64,000 nucleotides of DNA from Amylostereum areolatum (lineage: Eukaryota > Basidiomycota > Agaricomycetes > Russulales > Stereaceae): NCBI GenBank assembly GCA_012932865.1, contig SAXG01000030.1, forward strand, positions 310,001-374,000. The letters are read 5' to 3'. Below the pieces are notes generated by a model. That model saw nothing but the letters and a program-made list of their open reading frames with translations, was not told the DNA's origin and searched no databases. This document shows, piece after piece, positions 53,577 through 64,000 of the stretch. The first letter of the stretch is position 1, and each line of letters opens with the position of its first letter. A program made the position numbers and the translations under genes.

Positions 53577-55180
53577 TTAGAGGGAGTCGAAGACGGCATC
53601 GAGCCACGCGGCGAGGCGATACCCCTGCTTCGCGATCTGCTCGTCGATCTGCGCGTCGAGGATGGGGCGTCAGCATCTGGGAGGGCAAAAGGAGAGCCAG
53701 GAAGGGGCACGTACGACGGTCATGGCGGAGGTGTAGTACGAGCCCGTGCAGAGGTCGTCGCCGTCGGTGTAGTCGAACACGTTGGACTGAAGGGCGGGAT
53801 CAGAGGACGGACGCACGCCGGGAGCGAGAAACGGTGCTCACGCAGTCGTATTTGTTCGCCTCGGTCGCCCACACCAGCGGGCAGGAGGTGCCCTTGAGCG
53901 CAGAGGCCGTGATGCACGTTTTCCACCCGGAAGCAGCGGACTTGTAGCTTCCCGTCTGCAGCGCGCGCCTTGTCAGACCAAAACGAAGGTCGAAGGGAGG
54001 ACGAAAGCATGCGCACCTTGATCTTATTCGCGAGCGCGGTCGCGTAGTCCTCCTCGCTGCCGCTGAACCGCGCATTGACGCTCTTCTCCACCATGCTCGT
54101 GTCTTTTCGATATGGGGATAGATAGGTCAGCGCGTTGATTAGCCATCGTGGAATGCGTACCCCAGACGTGGTGGAGGTTGGTCGAGTCGCCGTCGCATGT
54201 CACGTCGATGCTGTTGCCACCGACTTTGTAAGCCTGCAGAGAAGGGTGAGTTGGACGGTCGCAAGTAGACGGAAGGCCGAGCTGGACGAACCTCCACGTG
54301 CAGTGGCTGGCCGATGTCACCGATGAACTGTGGGCCAGTAGGGTCAGAATGCTATCATATATGAGACAGGATCAATGACTGACGTGGGCTAGAAGCGAGG
54401 GGTCAGTAAATGCGATAGGCGAGAAGGTGAAGAAGGTACGCACTGACGAAGAGCAGGGCTTGTTGGCGCTGCGTCGCGCTCAAATCGCTGGGAGAGAAAG
54501 GCGTCAACATATGTGCGTGGGCCAGGGAGAAAAAGGTCGACCCACGTATCCAGTAGACGCGTGGTGTAGTTTTGGATGGCGCCGACTGAAAGCAAGAAAT
54601 AGATGTGAGCGGCGATATTCAGCAGAGGACCATCACGTACTGATGCATCCCGAACCACAGTCACGACTGACGCTGACCGAACATGTGTCCGGCGGACTGT
54701 CTGTCAAGACGTCAGCGAAATGGTCCACAAGGGAGGAGAAGAACGCAGCTCACCGTTCGCATCGATGAAATGGAACTTCGACGCCCACGGGTACGTACTA
54801 CGGACCTCATCGGCCCACTATGAAAGGCCACGGATCAGAGAGAAAGCTACAACTCCACAGGACGCGATGAACATACCGACGCGGCGGGCCCGAGCGACTC
54901 GCTGAACTTGGAGCCCAAGATGCTCTTGACATTCGAGAGGGTGTTGGCGCTGATGAACTGGAACAAAACGCGCTCGAAGTCAGCAAGTCGATCGACACCC
55001 GTTGGCAGGCGCGGACGCGTACCTCCATGGCGACATAGCTGAGCGTGGATTAGCATGACGTTTCCCCGGGAAAGACAGGATGACGTACCCCACTGTATGA
55101 TGGCCAAGGGAACCCCATGCCAGGGCACCGAGAGGCGCGAAGGTCAGGGCAGAAGCGGCAAACTGGAGGATGTTCTTCAT
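53577..55180 (-). CDS. Secreted P1/S1-type zinc nuclease (284 aa, 14 exons)
   Basis: Exons 55180-55089, 55038-55023, 54957-54877, 54817-54754, 54700-54641, 54585-54546, 54487-54444, 54388-54384, 54327-54292, 54233-54161, 54102-54017, 53955-53842, 53786-53715, 53648-53577; 855 nt, all phases fit. The signal peptide ends ...LGALA, giving mature WGSLGHHTVGYVA with the N-terminal Trp (W22) and H27 zinc ligands. Further ligands lie in KFHFIDAND, THFIGDIGQPLH and NLHHVWDTSM, so the trinuclear site is complete. Cys pairs fit disulfides. The enzyme cleaves single-stranded DNA/RNA and removes 3' phosphates for nutrient scavenging. Exon 8 is a 5-nt microexon coding part of the conserved TH. Confidence 0.95.
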
Positions 55181-55270
55181 GGCGGGGTATGTGAAAAACG
55201 AGCTTGACCGTGGAACGTCGACGCTGACCGTTGGGCGATAGGGCTTGATCCCATGTTTCTTTCCGAGGTC

Positions 55271-55280
55271 GTTTTATATG
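55271..55280 (-). promoter_or_regulatory. TATA box of the P1/S1 nuclease
   Basis: On the minus strand CATATAAAAC, about 90-100 bp before the ATG at 55180. Confidence 0.55.
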
Positions 55281-55780
55281 TGCTGGGGGGACTTCAGACA
55301 CAGAAGCAAGTCCGTTTTTTTTCGTTGCGGCCGACGTCCACGCGTGCACGGGAATCATATTCCAACTTGCACATGTGGAAAAGCGCACTTATCGCGCACG
55401 GACGATATCGCCGATAAGAACGTTGTTCAATGTTGCGATCGAAGGACAGGCAGAATGAGTACGAGGAACCGGGGCCTGATACGTTGATGATTTGGGCGAT
55501 TTCATTGACATCCGTACCATGTGGACGGTTTGGTGGAGTTGTGCCCGAACGCAAACGTGGGTGCGGAGACGACTCGGAGCAGGAGAACGCTGGTCGGATT
55601 ATACTCAGAACGACGGCGATGACACGCTTTTGTATACAACATCGCGCGCGAGCTGAACACACCCGTCAACGACACAGAAAACGTGAGATGAAACGACGAA
55701 CAGACGTACCTCACACAAACAGACCTCCACTACCTCAACAATCGCACCGCACTCGCCCCTAAAAATAAAATCCCGACCCC

Positions 55781-56990
55781 TGCCATGATAGGACCCTGGC
55801 ATATCCCCCAGCAACTTTGATCCTAATGCTCACGGAAATGGCCTTCGATTGGGGCTGATCATGTATCGTAATGCTCACGGAATATACGAAAATTCAAAAT
55901 CTGTCCGATCTGACCCCCGTCCGAAAAACCTCCGTCTGGTCTGATGTCAGATCCATATGCGTACGGATCGGCGCCGTGGCCGGGAGGCCCGGTGGCATCT
56001 CAGCGTCTTTTTTTATATTTTTTTATTTTTTAAATACATTTGTATCCCGCGTCAAGTACCTAGGACTAAATGCGGCAGTAGGTAAAGGTATGTAGTGTTA
56101 GGTTGGCATCTCAGCGTCATTGAGCGTTGAACGTTGAACTTCGCCGTCTCTCGACTCTCTACCCCCGTGACCTGGCGCAAGTCCGTCTCGCTCGACGCTG
56201 TCGCCAAACGAGCAACTTCGCACCTATGAAAAGCAGCAGGACAGATACAAAGATCTAATACTTAGTCTACAGCTACTCTGTGTACCCCGTCCATCTTTAG
56301 TCCACCCTCACAAACTTCACCAATTACCACTTTGAGTTTCAGCTACATGCCGTCTGAACGTGAACACCGATCTCCCAATGCTCACGGATCGTCTGCTACG
56401 TCGACACTGATCCTGCAATCCGCACGACCTGTATGTAGATTGACCTCTGATCTGTAATCCTCACGGAAGTACCCCCGAACAAGCAACCCTGAGTATACAG
56501 TGCCTTGCATATATTTCTAGAGGTCGCGTCGGAAGATTCTTTGTTTGTTCGACCAAACACTTCCATATGAGGCTGCAGTCGTAACGGGTGACTCTCCGTG
56601 ACTATTACGTGATGCCTGGCGAGAGGCTCACTGCCTAAATCCTTCCTTGACATTGTTCCTCCTCCCTCTTCCCTCCGACACCCTCTTATCATCATTTGAA
56701 ACCACTCACAAATCCAAGGTTTGTGTTACCTTGTGAGCATGGATCCCTGCAGGACGTGAGCCATGCATGTAACACCCATCACTCTTCAACTCGGACCGTC
56801 CCGGAGTTGCCTGTTAAGGATTTGTTTGGTCGTAACAAACAAAGAATCTCGAGGATGCGACCTCCAGAAATATATGCAAGGCACTGTAATGCTGCCGGAT
56901 TCAGGCTCAAATTGTCCGCACAGATGGGCCAAAAATCGACCGTTTTCAATCGAAGTTGTTGGGGGATATGCCAGGGTCCTGCCATGATGC
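55781..56990. repeat. Degenerate inverted-repeat element
   Basis: Outer arms 55781-55821 and 56949-56990 are inverted copies sharing GGACCCTGGCATATCCCCCA then CAACTT.GAT. Inner arms 56498-56559 and 56823-56886 are inverted copies sharing CAGTGCCTTGCATATATTTC and GATTCTTTGTTTGTT. The outer pair spans about 1.2 kb. The dodecamer AATGCTCACGGA recurs in between (55825, 55870, 56377 and, as AATCCTCACGGA, 56456). No transposase frame and no clear target duplication. Probably an old foldback-type or TIR element damaged by indels. Confidence 0.7.
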
Positions 56991-57532
56991 GTTTCCCGAA
57001 GATAGTCCCTGGTTGGTGCGCGCGAGATTGGTGGAGGGCATAGAGTCCGACGGTGCCCAACGACGCCGTCCCGATGACGCGGCACGCCATGCAGTCTTGA
57101 GGAACGTTCGCGTCGATAGCGTCCTTCTTTTTTGTTTCCCAGAATGAAGTCATCCTGTCTCGGACGACGTTAGTCCAGTGGTGTGAGACGTAGATTGATG
57201 AAGAGAGAAGAGAGAGAAGGTGCGCGACCACCGACCGGCGCTGGCGCTCGTTCCCTGCTCGTAAGTAGGCTCGTGAAAGCTCGTGAATCGTGATCAGATG
57301 TTCGTTTACACTGTACAGGTTCGTAAGCACCAGCTGCCGCTGATGATTTATGACATGTAATAGAGCCTTATGTACAGTACTTAGAGGAAGCGTACGTTTA
57401 TTTAGACAAAAAGGGTGTGTGACATTTTGTGCATTGACATAGCGTGTGGAATAGTAGGGTCACAACACGGAGACGAAGTGCACGGGAAACATCTGAATAG
57501 TGCAGCAAACAGGAAGCGTACCGTCGTCCGCA
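56991..57532. other. Intergenic, no gene seen
   Basis: Downstream of the carbonic anhydrase stop (minus strand). A minus-strand open frame at 56779-57330 overlaps the inverted repeat arm and is not supported. Confidence 0.5.
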
Positions 57533-58563
57533 TCATACGCCTTCCACCGTTTTTTCATGCGGCGGTCCTCGCGTCACCCCAAGGTCCCGCAACATCCCGC
57601 TCTCAACTTCGTAGAGCAACCCATGCACCCACACCTTCCTATCCGCCACACGGCCCTCCCACACGTTCCGCACCGAGTCCGCCAAACAAAGGTTCTCGAC
57701 CTGTTTCTCAATGTTGGCCTGTACCAACATCGTGAGCGCACTTCGATGGTCGTGCTCGTTCTCCGCAGTGCCGGCACCGAGCTCGGTAGCCATGGCGGTG
57801 AGGGGGGCGAGCCAGCGCCCAAGGGGCGTGTCAGGAGCGGGGGTTACAGTAAGGGGCAGCGATGAGATCGTTTGGACTTGGGACTCGGGGCTAGGTAAGC
57901 CTGTGTGTCCTTCTTGACTGGCGGCGGCTTCGAGGGCGGCGTTGTAGCAGGTGGTGGCGCCCCCGCACTGCGTGTGCCCTACGACGACCACTGCCGAAGA
58001 AGAAAAGGTTGGGATGGGGTTAGATCACATACGAGGTAGGAAAAAAGCACCGTGTTCCACGCCGAGCTGGTCGATTGCATAGGTGAGGGCCGAGACTGCG
58101 TTGTCATCGTCCAGGCGGAATTGGCTGACAAAGTCGTATGTGAGCGGAGGGGTGGCGACAACGGACGATGAGACATACTTTGCGATGTTCCGGTGCACGA
58201 AGATGTCGCCCGGTTTGGACGCGGTGACCACCGATTCCGGAACGCGCGAGTCGGAGCATCCAATCCACAGGACCTGCCAACGACTCAACCGTCAGCGGCC
58301 AGCATGCATTCGTTGGGAAGCATTCTGCTACGTACCTTCGGTGCTTGACCTTTAGCCATATCTTGGAAAAAACGTGGCTGAGCATTGTCGACGGCTTTGG
58401 CCCAGTGCGAGTTTGCGTTGATGAGGCGAGCGATGGTGGGATCCATGGTCTTTTGCACGTTCGTGAAATTCCGCTGGGGGTGGTAAAGAGCGGTTGTAGA
58501 GGACGTGGAAGCAACCTGGCGAGACTGGGAGGGTCGATAACCGGTGAGAACGCGCCAGGGCAT
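57533..58563 (-). CDS. Beta-class carbonic anhydrase (284 aa, 4 exons)
   Basis: Exons 58563-58336, 58273-58179, 58124-58051, 57990-57533 (855 nt). The core starts MDPTIARLINANSHWAKAVD at residue 40. Zinc ligands are C82 and D84/R86 in VLWIGCSDSRVPES, and H138 and C141 in VVVVGHTQCGGATTC. IFVHRNIANQFRLDDDNAVS and SVRNVWEGRVADRKVWVHGL complete the fold. The first 39 residues are Arg/Ser/Thr-rich without acidic residues, which could be a mitochondrial presequence; initiation at residue 40 would give a cytosolic form. It interconverts CO2 and bicarbonate for carboxylation reactions and CO2 sensing. The loop after the HxxC motif has a ~25-residue Pro/Ser insertion. Confidence 0.95.
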
Positions 58564-58796
58564 ATGGTCCTATGGAAAACCTTGCGAGGGGGGAATCAAA
58601 GGGGACGACACCGTTTCAAGAAAAACGGGCACAAGCGTCATACTCATTAAGTCATCGATCACGTGGTCGACGCGTCCCCCCCTATCTTCTTCCCCTTCTA
58701 CCTACTTAAGTTACTTAAGTGCTCCTACATGACCTGCCAATCTGTTGCAACGCAGGGCAACACATAGTGGCACAGTTTAGCATGCATATCGATCCT

Positions 58797-60181
58797 TTAT
58801 TTGACGCGCCGATGTATTTTACGAAGAAACCTCCGGAACACCTCCTTGCGCAAAATCGCGTCGCCATCCGGATTCCCGACCTCAACCAATCGGTTGATGA
58901 GTCCGTCGACGCGGTCGAACGCGCCCTTCTCGTACTCTTGGTATAAAAAGTCCATCCCCACCATGCGAAAGACCTCCCTCACCAACTCTTCGTCCGTTTC
59001 GTTTTTTCGACCGTATGCGAACTCGAGGACCGCGCGCTGCGCAGGCGAGACGACCGCCAGCGCGGAGACGATGCACCACGAGCACTTGTTGTCGACGATG
59101 TCTGTGCCGACCTTGCCGATCTGGTCTGATGTTCCTGCGTAATCGAGGTAGTCATCTTGGCTCTGAAAGTACACGCCGAGAGGAATCAAGATGTCCCATG
59201 CGAGCTTGTAGACGTCCGGCGAGGAAGGGCTTGACACTGCGTGGCTCATAGGAAAGCCACACATGACCATGGCGGTGGCGACAGGGAGATAGAAGGAGTA
59301 TATTGCTGTTTTGTATATGACGATGAGCCTGTGGCTGGAGCGACAGTGTGAGGATATGAATCATGGAGGCGGTGTATACTACTTGCCGTTCGAACGAGAA
59401 TTTAGAGAGATTCAATCTATTTTCAGGAGCTGTGATAAGGTCTACGCACTGCCCCATCGTCGTTTTGTAGGCTACCTACGGCGTAACGTAGATGAGAAGA
59501 CCATACTCGCGACAGAAGAGGGAACCGACAAGCGTACATCTCCGAATACCTCCACCAGGGCGGTGTAGTATGGCTCGTGTTTGAAGTGGGAACGAAGGAG
59601 GCGAAATATCGCAGACTTGACGAGCGCCATGTCGTTGATCGCCCGGTTCCCAATATTCTTCACGCGGTACCAGCATGCCTTTCCCCGCCGCATCGTTGAC
59701 CCGTCCATCATGTCATCGACGACAAGCATGCACGTCTGGAGCTACACACGCGAAACGACGGTTCAGCGATCAGAAATCCACCTAGGAATTCCGCACGAGA
59801 CACGACCAACGAATTCGGCAGCCCACCCGAGCGTGGCGGCCTGCGAAAATTCCTTCAGGGACAGCTCGTGTCCTCGGAGGAGGGTGGCGGTTTCGATGAC
59901 GGCCATCCCTCGGTTCAGCTTTCCGCCCGGGACGTTGTAATCGAACAACTGTGTCCATTCCACGCGTCAGACGATTGTGAAAAGGGAGATCGAGTGCGCG
60001 AACCACGTACTTCACGACAGTAGTCGACGGTGTCGTCGGGCACGCCGTTCTCCTTGAGCTGGCCAAGAAACCGATCACGGGAGATGGAGAACGCATCTTC
60101 GAAGAGCCGAGGGTCTACAGGACCAGGACGGATCTCGGATGTGGGGAGGGCGAGCGAAGCCATAGGGCGGGGAAAGACCAT
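58797..60181 (-). CDS. ERG20: Farnesyl diphosphate synthase (377 aa, 5 exons)
   Basis: Exons 60181-60011, 59948-59811, 59741-59538, 59475-59387, 59328-58797 (1134 nt). The first Asp-rich motif is MLVVDDMMDGSTMRRG (D112-D116) and the second FQSQDDYLDYAG (D259-D263). Also present are DYNVPGGKLNRGMAV, AYKTTMGQCVDLITAPE, YKTAIYSFYLPVATAM and the C-terminal RRFLRKIHRRVK. It makes FPP from DMAPP and IPP for sterols, dolichol, heme A and sesquiterpenes, probably in the cytosol. Translation could start at residue 1 or at M7 (MASLALPTSEIRP). Intron 4 has a GC donor (CG-GCAAGT); only this choice keeps ERLIVIYKT in frame. Yeast calls the orthologue ERG20. Confidence 0.95.
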
Positions 60182-60734
60182 CGCGGCACCTCCAATATAC
60201 GCACGTCGTTTTATCACCAGAAAGTAGTCGTTCGGGACGGTGCAGCGCTAGCTCTACACCCGTGGTTCCTTCCGCTCCTCACGGCGCCGCTTGTGTTTCG
60301 CGGAATCGCCTGTTCGGTTGTCGAAGTGCGCAAACATACGCCGCGGAATATCCGTCCGTCCTCGATGCCACCCGACGACTCCGTTTTCGCGACCTCGCTC
60401 CGTAAATTAGCACCCGTTCTGCGCAACATTCACTCCATCGGTTGGGTCTTGAAGTCGACGCCGTCCCATATGCGACTGCGGAAGTCGTCTAGACACGCCG
60501 AATAATGTGTCTCCGAAATCGAGACATGATGAACTGAACATACCTGCAAGCCAAAGGGTAGTAGGAAAACGATGGTCTCCATCCATTCACCCATTACGCG
60601 CGAGATAGGCGCTGGAAGCAAAGCAAAGATTCGACGCGCACACGGCTCGCCACGCAGCACAGCATGACAGTTCGCACCTTCCCGCGCGGGGGAAATTCTA
60701 TGTTAGTCTGTTCAGGTACGATACACCAAAAGCT
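60182..60734. other. Intergenic, promoter side of the FPP synthase
   Basis: No supported gene. On the minus strand a tiny spliced frame (MDGDHRFPTTLWLA then DDFRSRIWDGVDFKTQPME, donor GTATGT, acceptor TCTAG at 60489) is in phase but only 34 codons long. Confidence 0.4.
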
Positions 60735-62020
60735 CTACTTCCATATCTTAGAGAACACCCCCGCCAAGGTACCACAACATTGTACGACTAGTTCTGTCAT
60801 ATTGGTTTTGAGAGGCTCGATGAATACCAATCCAGGGAGGATGGGTGCACCGTTCACAGGGTCGGAGTTCTGCAATCAGGAGGGGGATAGCAGGTTAGTA
60901 GAATGGTGGAAAATACGGGACAGAAGACGCAGAGAAGTCAGAACGCAGGAGTGAAATAGATGAAAGGGATCGCACGAGTGAAACCGTGAACTTACCTCGA
61001 ATATGTTACGGTGGGCATCGAGATACGCCGGCCACACGAGCTCATCGAAATACCCAGGAGGATCGCGCCAAAAGGTACCTTCTGGAGCGGCAAGTTGTTC
61101 TCCGGGGGGAATGGAGGAGAATAGAAGGAGGGGAGAACGAGGATGAGGGTTCGGGATCTGATCCACAAATCGGCAAGAACATACCTGCGGTAGCATACCC
61201 GACGCGCTCCTCCCGCCTTTGCTTCAAGACCTCATACGGTACGCGGAGGAAGATCCGCACGTCCAGCGCGTCGACGATTTCCTTCACGCGAAGGTCGGTC
61301 ATTATCTCCCAGATGCGAGAGCAAGGGCGATATCGTACCTTGTCCCAGTACATCAAGAATCCGTCGACCAACCCCCACACGACCCGCACGCCCTCCCTCT
61401 CCTCCACCTCCCTCTGCTTTTTCTCCAGCTCCGCACGCCAATGCGCCGCCACAGGCTCGTCCAGAGGGACCGGTGTTTGTACGTTCAGGTGGTCGTGCGA
61501 GGAGTGGGTGGCGGGGAGACGAGCGGTGCGTTTGACGGCCTGGAGGAAGGCGCGTTGGCGCGGCCAGTCGAGCGCGGTCGGCGCCGAGTCCCAGTCTTGC
61601 ACGTTGAGGGTGGGGTGCATGGGCAGCGTTGCTTGTGGCTTTATCGTCCATCAGCGGCCGTTCGTCAGATGTATGGAGAAATGGAGACCTACGGGCGCGA
61701 AATCCTGTCACAAGCAGACGGTCTCAGCCGAAGCGGGAGAAGAAGTGGGGTGAGGAGACGTACGTCTTGGTGGATAATGAAGCTGTTGGGGAGCAGCGAG
61801 CGCAGATGTTTCGCCAGCGTCGTCTTCCCCGAGCATGTCGCGCCGCTGTTCACCAAAGAAAAAATCAGTACCACCGCGGTCTTGTAGCCATCGTGAGATG
61901 GGAGGCGCACCCGATGCCGACGAGGATGACGCGCGTGCGCGCGGCTTCGGCTTCCAGGGGAGCAGGGAGAGAGCCGTCCTCTGCGGCGGTGGGGAGCGGG
62001 AGGGGAATTGGGGTGCTCAT
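60735..62020 (-). CDS. NRK1: Nicotinamide riboside kinase (273 aa, 7 exons)
   Basis: Exons 62020-61911, 61845-61764, 61704-61693, 61638-61339, 61281-61185, 61081-60996, 60869-60735 (822 nt). P-loop VILVGIGGATCSGKTTLAKH (residues ~31-50). LLPNSFIIHQDDFAPPQATL carries the substrate-binding Asp residues and spans a 12-nt microexon. NVQDWDSAPTALDWPR, VVWGLVDGFLMYWDK, the lid RVPYEVLKQRREERVGY, GTFWRDPPGYFDELVWPAYL and NSDPVNGAPILPGLVFIEPL match the NRK family along its whole length. It phosphorylates nicotinamide riboside to NMN in NAD+ salvage. Two acceptors are AAG. Its stop lies 554 bp upstream of the FPP synthase start, same strand. Confidence 0.93.
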
Positions 62021-62278
62021 CGTGCGAGACGGCGAGCAGGCCTCCTTTGAATTCAATCAGCGGTGACCAAGTGGTGACCGGTGACTCGAAGCGGGAGACG
62101 TTGAGAGATAAGATAGACGCCCGCCCGCCCACGGGCGCTTGACACTTGTACGTTCTCGGAATTTTCCGGACTATCGTACTTAACTTCCACCTGCATTTTC
62201 TGACTACATTATCATACAGGACAAGAGAGAATGCAATTCGAGACTAGTATACAAGTTACGGGTCGGTGTTGGCTGGGA

Positions 62279-64000
62279 TCACACGGGACTCTTCTCCTTC
62301 ATCGGTAAATCCGGCCTCTTCTCGTAGATCTCCATCGCAGGCAGCGCGCCCTCCTTCGCCATCTCACGCGCCACCCGTTCTGCCCCCTCCATCACGCGCA
62401 GAACATTCGCGCCCGTAAATCCGGCCAGTTCCAGCTTGTTCCAGCCGCGACGGTGCAGCTCGGCGACCTATTGAGCGTCATAGGACTGAGATGGCCATCG
62501 ACGTCCTCGCGAGGGAAAAGGGGCTTACCAGGTCGGGGTACTTGGACACATCTTCGAGCCCTGTGGGGGTCGTGTCGATTCCGTCGAAGTCAGATCCTAT
62601 TCCAACGCTATAACGGGGTAAAAAGTAGTACGTAAGAGGTGAGGAAGAGTCCGGCGGACAATGGAAACCCTACTGTTTGCGCCCGATGAGACGTGCGATG
62701 TGTTCGACGTGGTCCGCGACGGCGGACAAGTTAGCTTTGGCGGGGTCTTCCGAGATGAAGGGCGGGTAGAACGGGACCTACGACCGTACCCTCGTCATTC
62801 CTCACGAAAGCCAACAAAAAAGAAAGCAGTCTACCATAACCACGCCGTCCACCTTGCCCTCGCCTTGTCCGATGTGCTTCAGAACCGCGTCGGGGACGTT
62901 ACGGGGGATAGGGTGGAGGGCGCGCGGCGACGAATGCGAGAACATGACTGGGGCCCGGGTGACGTTGATGGCTTGGAGCGCGGTGGCGTCCGAGACGTGC
63001 GAGAGATCCACCAACACGCCCAGGCGGTTCATCTCGTGGACGAGCACGCGGCCCAATGGACTACATGTATGATTAAGTGGGTCCTATCCATCGGACATGC
63101 GGGGACACACCTAAGCCCATTGTGCTTGGGCTCGACACCATCGTACAGTCCAGACGAATCCGCAAAGGTGTTATGGCACACGTGGGTGAGGGTCATGTAG
63201 CGCACGCCCATACGGTACATTTGACGCAGGGCTCCGAGGGAGTTACCAAGGTGGTGGGCTCTGTACAATATAAGTTTGTACAGGATGTTGATGCGTGGGA
63301 GAAATGAGAACGAACCCTTCGAGGCCAATGAGACTGGCGATCTTTCCCTTGCGATTGGCCATCTTGACGTCGGCGGCACTGAGCGCGAGCTCGAACGTCT
63401 AGATACTGGGTCGCTGGTGAGTTAAATTCGGATGAGATGGCGGACGTACGTCCTTGTACTTGTCGATGAGAAGGTGAGCGACATCGATTTGTTCGAGGGT
63501 ATCGCTGCGAGTTGCGTTCAATAATCAGCATAGTCTTTCAACCATATGGAGATGCCTTACCGTACAAGCCATGTCGGGTTGACATAGTCCGGGCCTTCAT
63601 CTGCGCCGTTGCGGTATGCACATTGCAAGTAGATGGACCTGTCAAGGGTTCATGATCAGTCCCTGTGATGCTCTGAAGCGAGCAAGAAGAAACGCACCAG
63701 AAAACCCCACCCACCCTTCCTGTGCGAAGTCGAGGGATGTCGACGTGGTCCGGCATCTGGTGCATCATGTCCACGTCCGAGACATTGTTGGCGTACAGGC
63801 GTCGGACGAGCCAAGGAAGATCTATGTAGCACCATGTTCAGCAGCGTTCGTGTGCGAGCCCACAGAAATTGGCCCACCGATGTGACCATCCTAAGGCATC
63901 CATAACCGTCGCGTCAGTCGCAGGTTCAAGAATCAAAACTACGATGGGGGTGGAACGCACGATGACGGGAGCCTGTTCCAGCAACATCGCGGCGGCCTTG
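62279..64000 (-). CDS. Membrane-type dipeptidase, peptidase family M19 (C-terminal ~380 aa, 11 exons in window)
   Basis: Exons 64000-63961 (partial), 63890-63878, 63821-63698, 63638-63561, 63504-63450, 63398-63316, 63260-63111, 63060-62835, 62777-62674, 62607-62529, 62467-62279; all in phase. Zinc ligands of the binuclear site are visible: [11 protein letters not shown] (HxD), [15 protein letters not shown] (Glu), [10 protein letters not shown] (His), [13 protein letters not shown] (His) and [11 protein letters not shown] (Asp). The end is LPMKEKSPV. The family hydrolyses dipeptides and cysteinyl-glycine; fungal forms are often ER or vacuole-membrane anchored through the N-terminus, which lies outside the window. 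One exon is only 13 nt. Confidence 0.94.

Noticed and set aside
57500..64000. A metabolic gene cluster (carbonic anhydrase, FPP synthase, NRK, dipeptidase)
   Set aside because: Same strand only; the enzymes belong to unrelated housekeeping pathways and no terpene synthase or P450 is present.

Overview
The window is a gene-dense, GC-rich piece of a filamentous basidiomycete genome, most likely an Agaricomycete (mushroom or wood-decay fungus). The support is: many short introns (mostly 48-90 nt) with a strong GTGCGT/GTACGT/GTGAGT donor preference; fungal secreted enzymes (GH79, GH131, P1/S1 nuclease); a C2H2 plus Zn2Cys6 transcription factor; a large fungal-type G-alpha; and F-box gene families with decaying copies. 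Exon models were built by hand from reading frame, splice signals and conserved family motifs. No tRNA, rRNA or CRISPR was seen.

Layout. 0-1.8 kb: 3' end of a Ty3/gypsy retrotransposon (integrase, chromodomain, complete 3' LTR) abutting an AT-rich ankyrin-repeat gene fragment. 2.4-6.1 kb (-): large ankyrin-repeat protein with a minisatellite-filled intron. 6.1-9.7 kb: mostly unassigned, one candidate small gene. 9.7-11.7 kb (+): GH79. 11.8-12.8 kb (-): BTB protein. 13.3-17.6 kb: a divergent lineage-specific pair (small protein plus PD-(D/E)XK-like protein), a truncated SDR gene, and a broken second copy of the small gene. 17.7-20.4 kb (-): 13-exon FAD monooxygenase. 20.4-23.9 kb: no recognisable gene. 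23.9-26.1 kb (-): G-alpha. 26.3-29.0 kb: one partial small gene, otherwise unassigned. 29.06-29.78 kb: complete hAT-type non-autonomous transposon with an 8-bp target duplication. 29.9-35.9 kb: three F-box genes (one intact, one with a single frame break, one pseudogene). 36.7-40.4 kb (-): triple zinc-motif transcription factor. 40.9-42.1 kb (+): coiled-coil protein. 42.6-43.8 kb (+): GH131. 44.0-45.6 kb (+): another F-box gene. 46.0-47.0 kb (-): uncharacterised 280-aa protein. 47.7-48.5 kb (+): LEA-like membrane-anchored helical protein. 49.0-49.4 kb (-): 68-aa protein. 50.2-51.5 kb (+): kinase-like protein. 52.7-53.3 kb (+): small basic-tailed protein. 53.6-55.2 kb (-): P1/S1 nuclease. 55.2-57.5 kb: inverted-repeat remnant. 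57.5-64 kb (all -): beta-carbonic anhydrase, farnesyl diphosphate synthase, nicotinamide riboside kinase and the C-terminal part of a membrane-type dipeptidase.

How the genes relate. The 57.5-64 kb block is housekeeping metabolism. GH79, GH131 and the P1/S1 nuclease are secreted degradative enzymes. The accessory part is the 13-17.6 kb module and the F-box cluster, where duplication, transposon insertion and decay are visible. Three genes carry one-nucleotide frame breaks next to short homopolymers (30.79, 38.84 and 44.79 kb), which may be assembly errors rather than real lesions.
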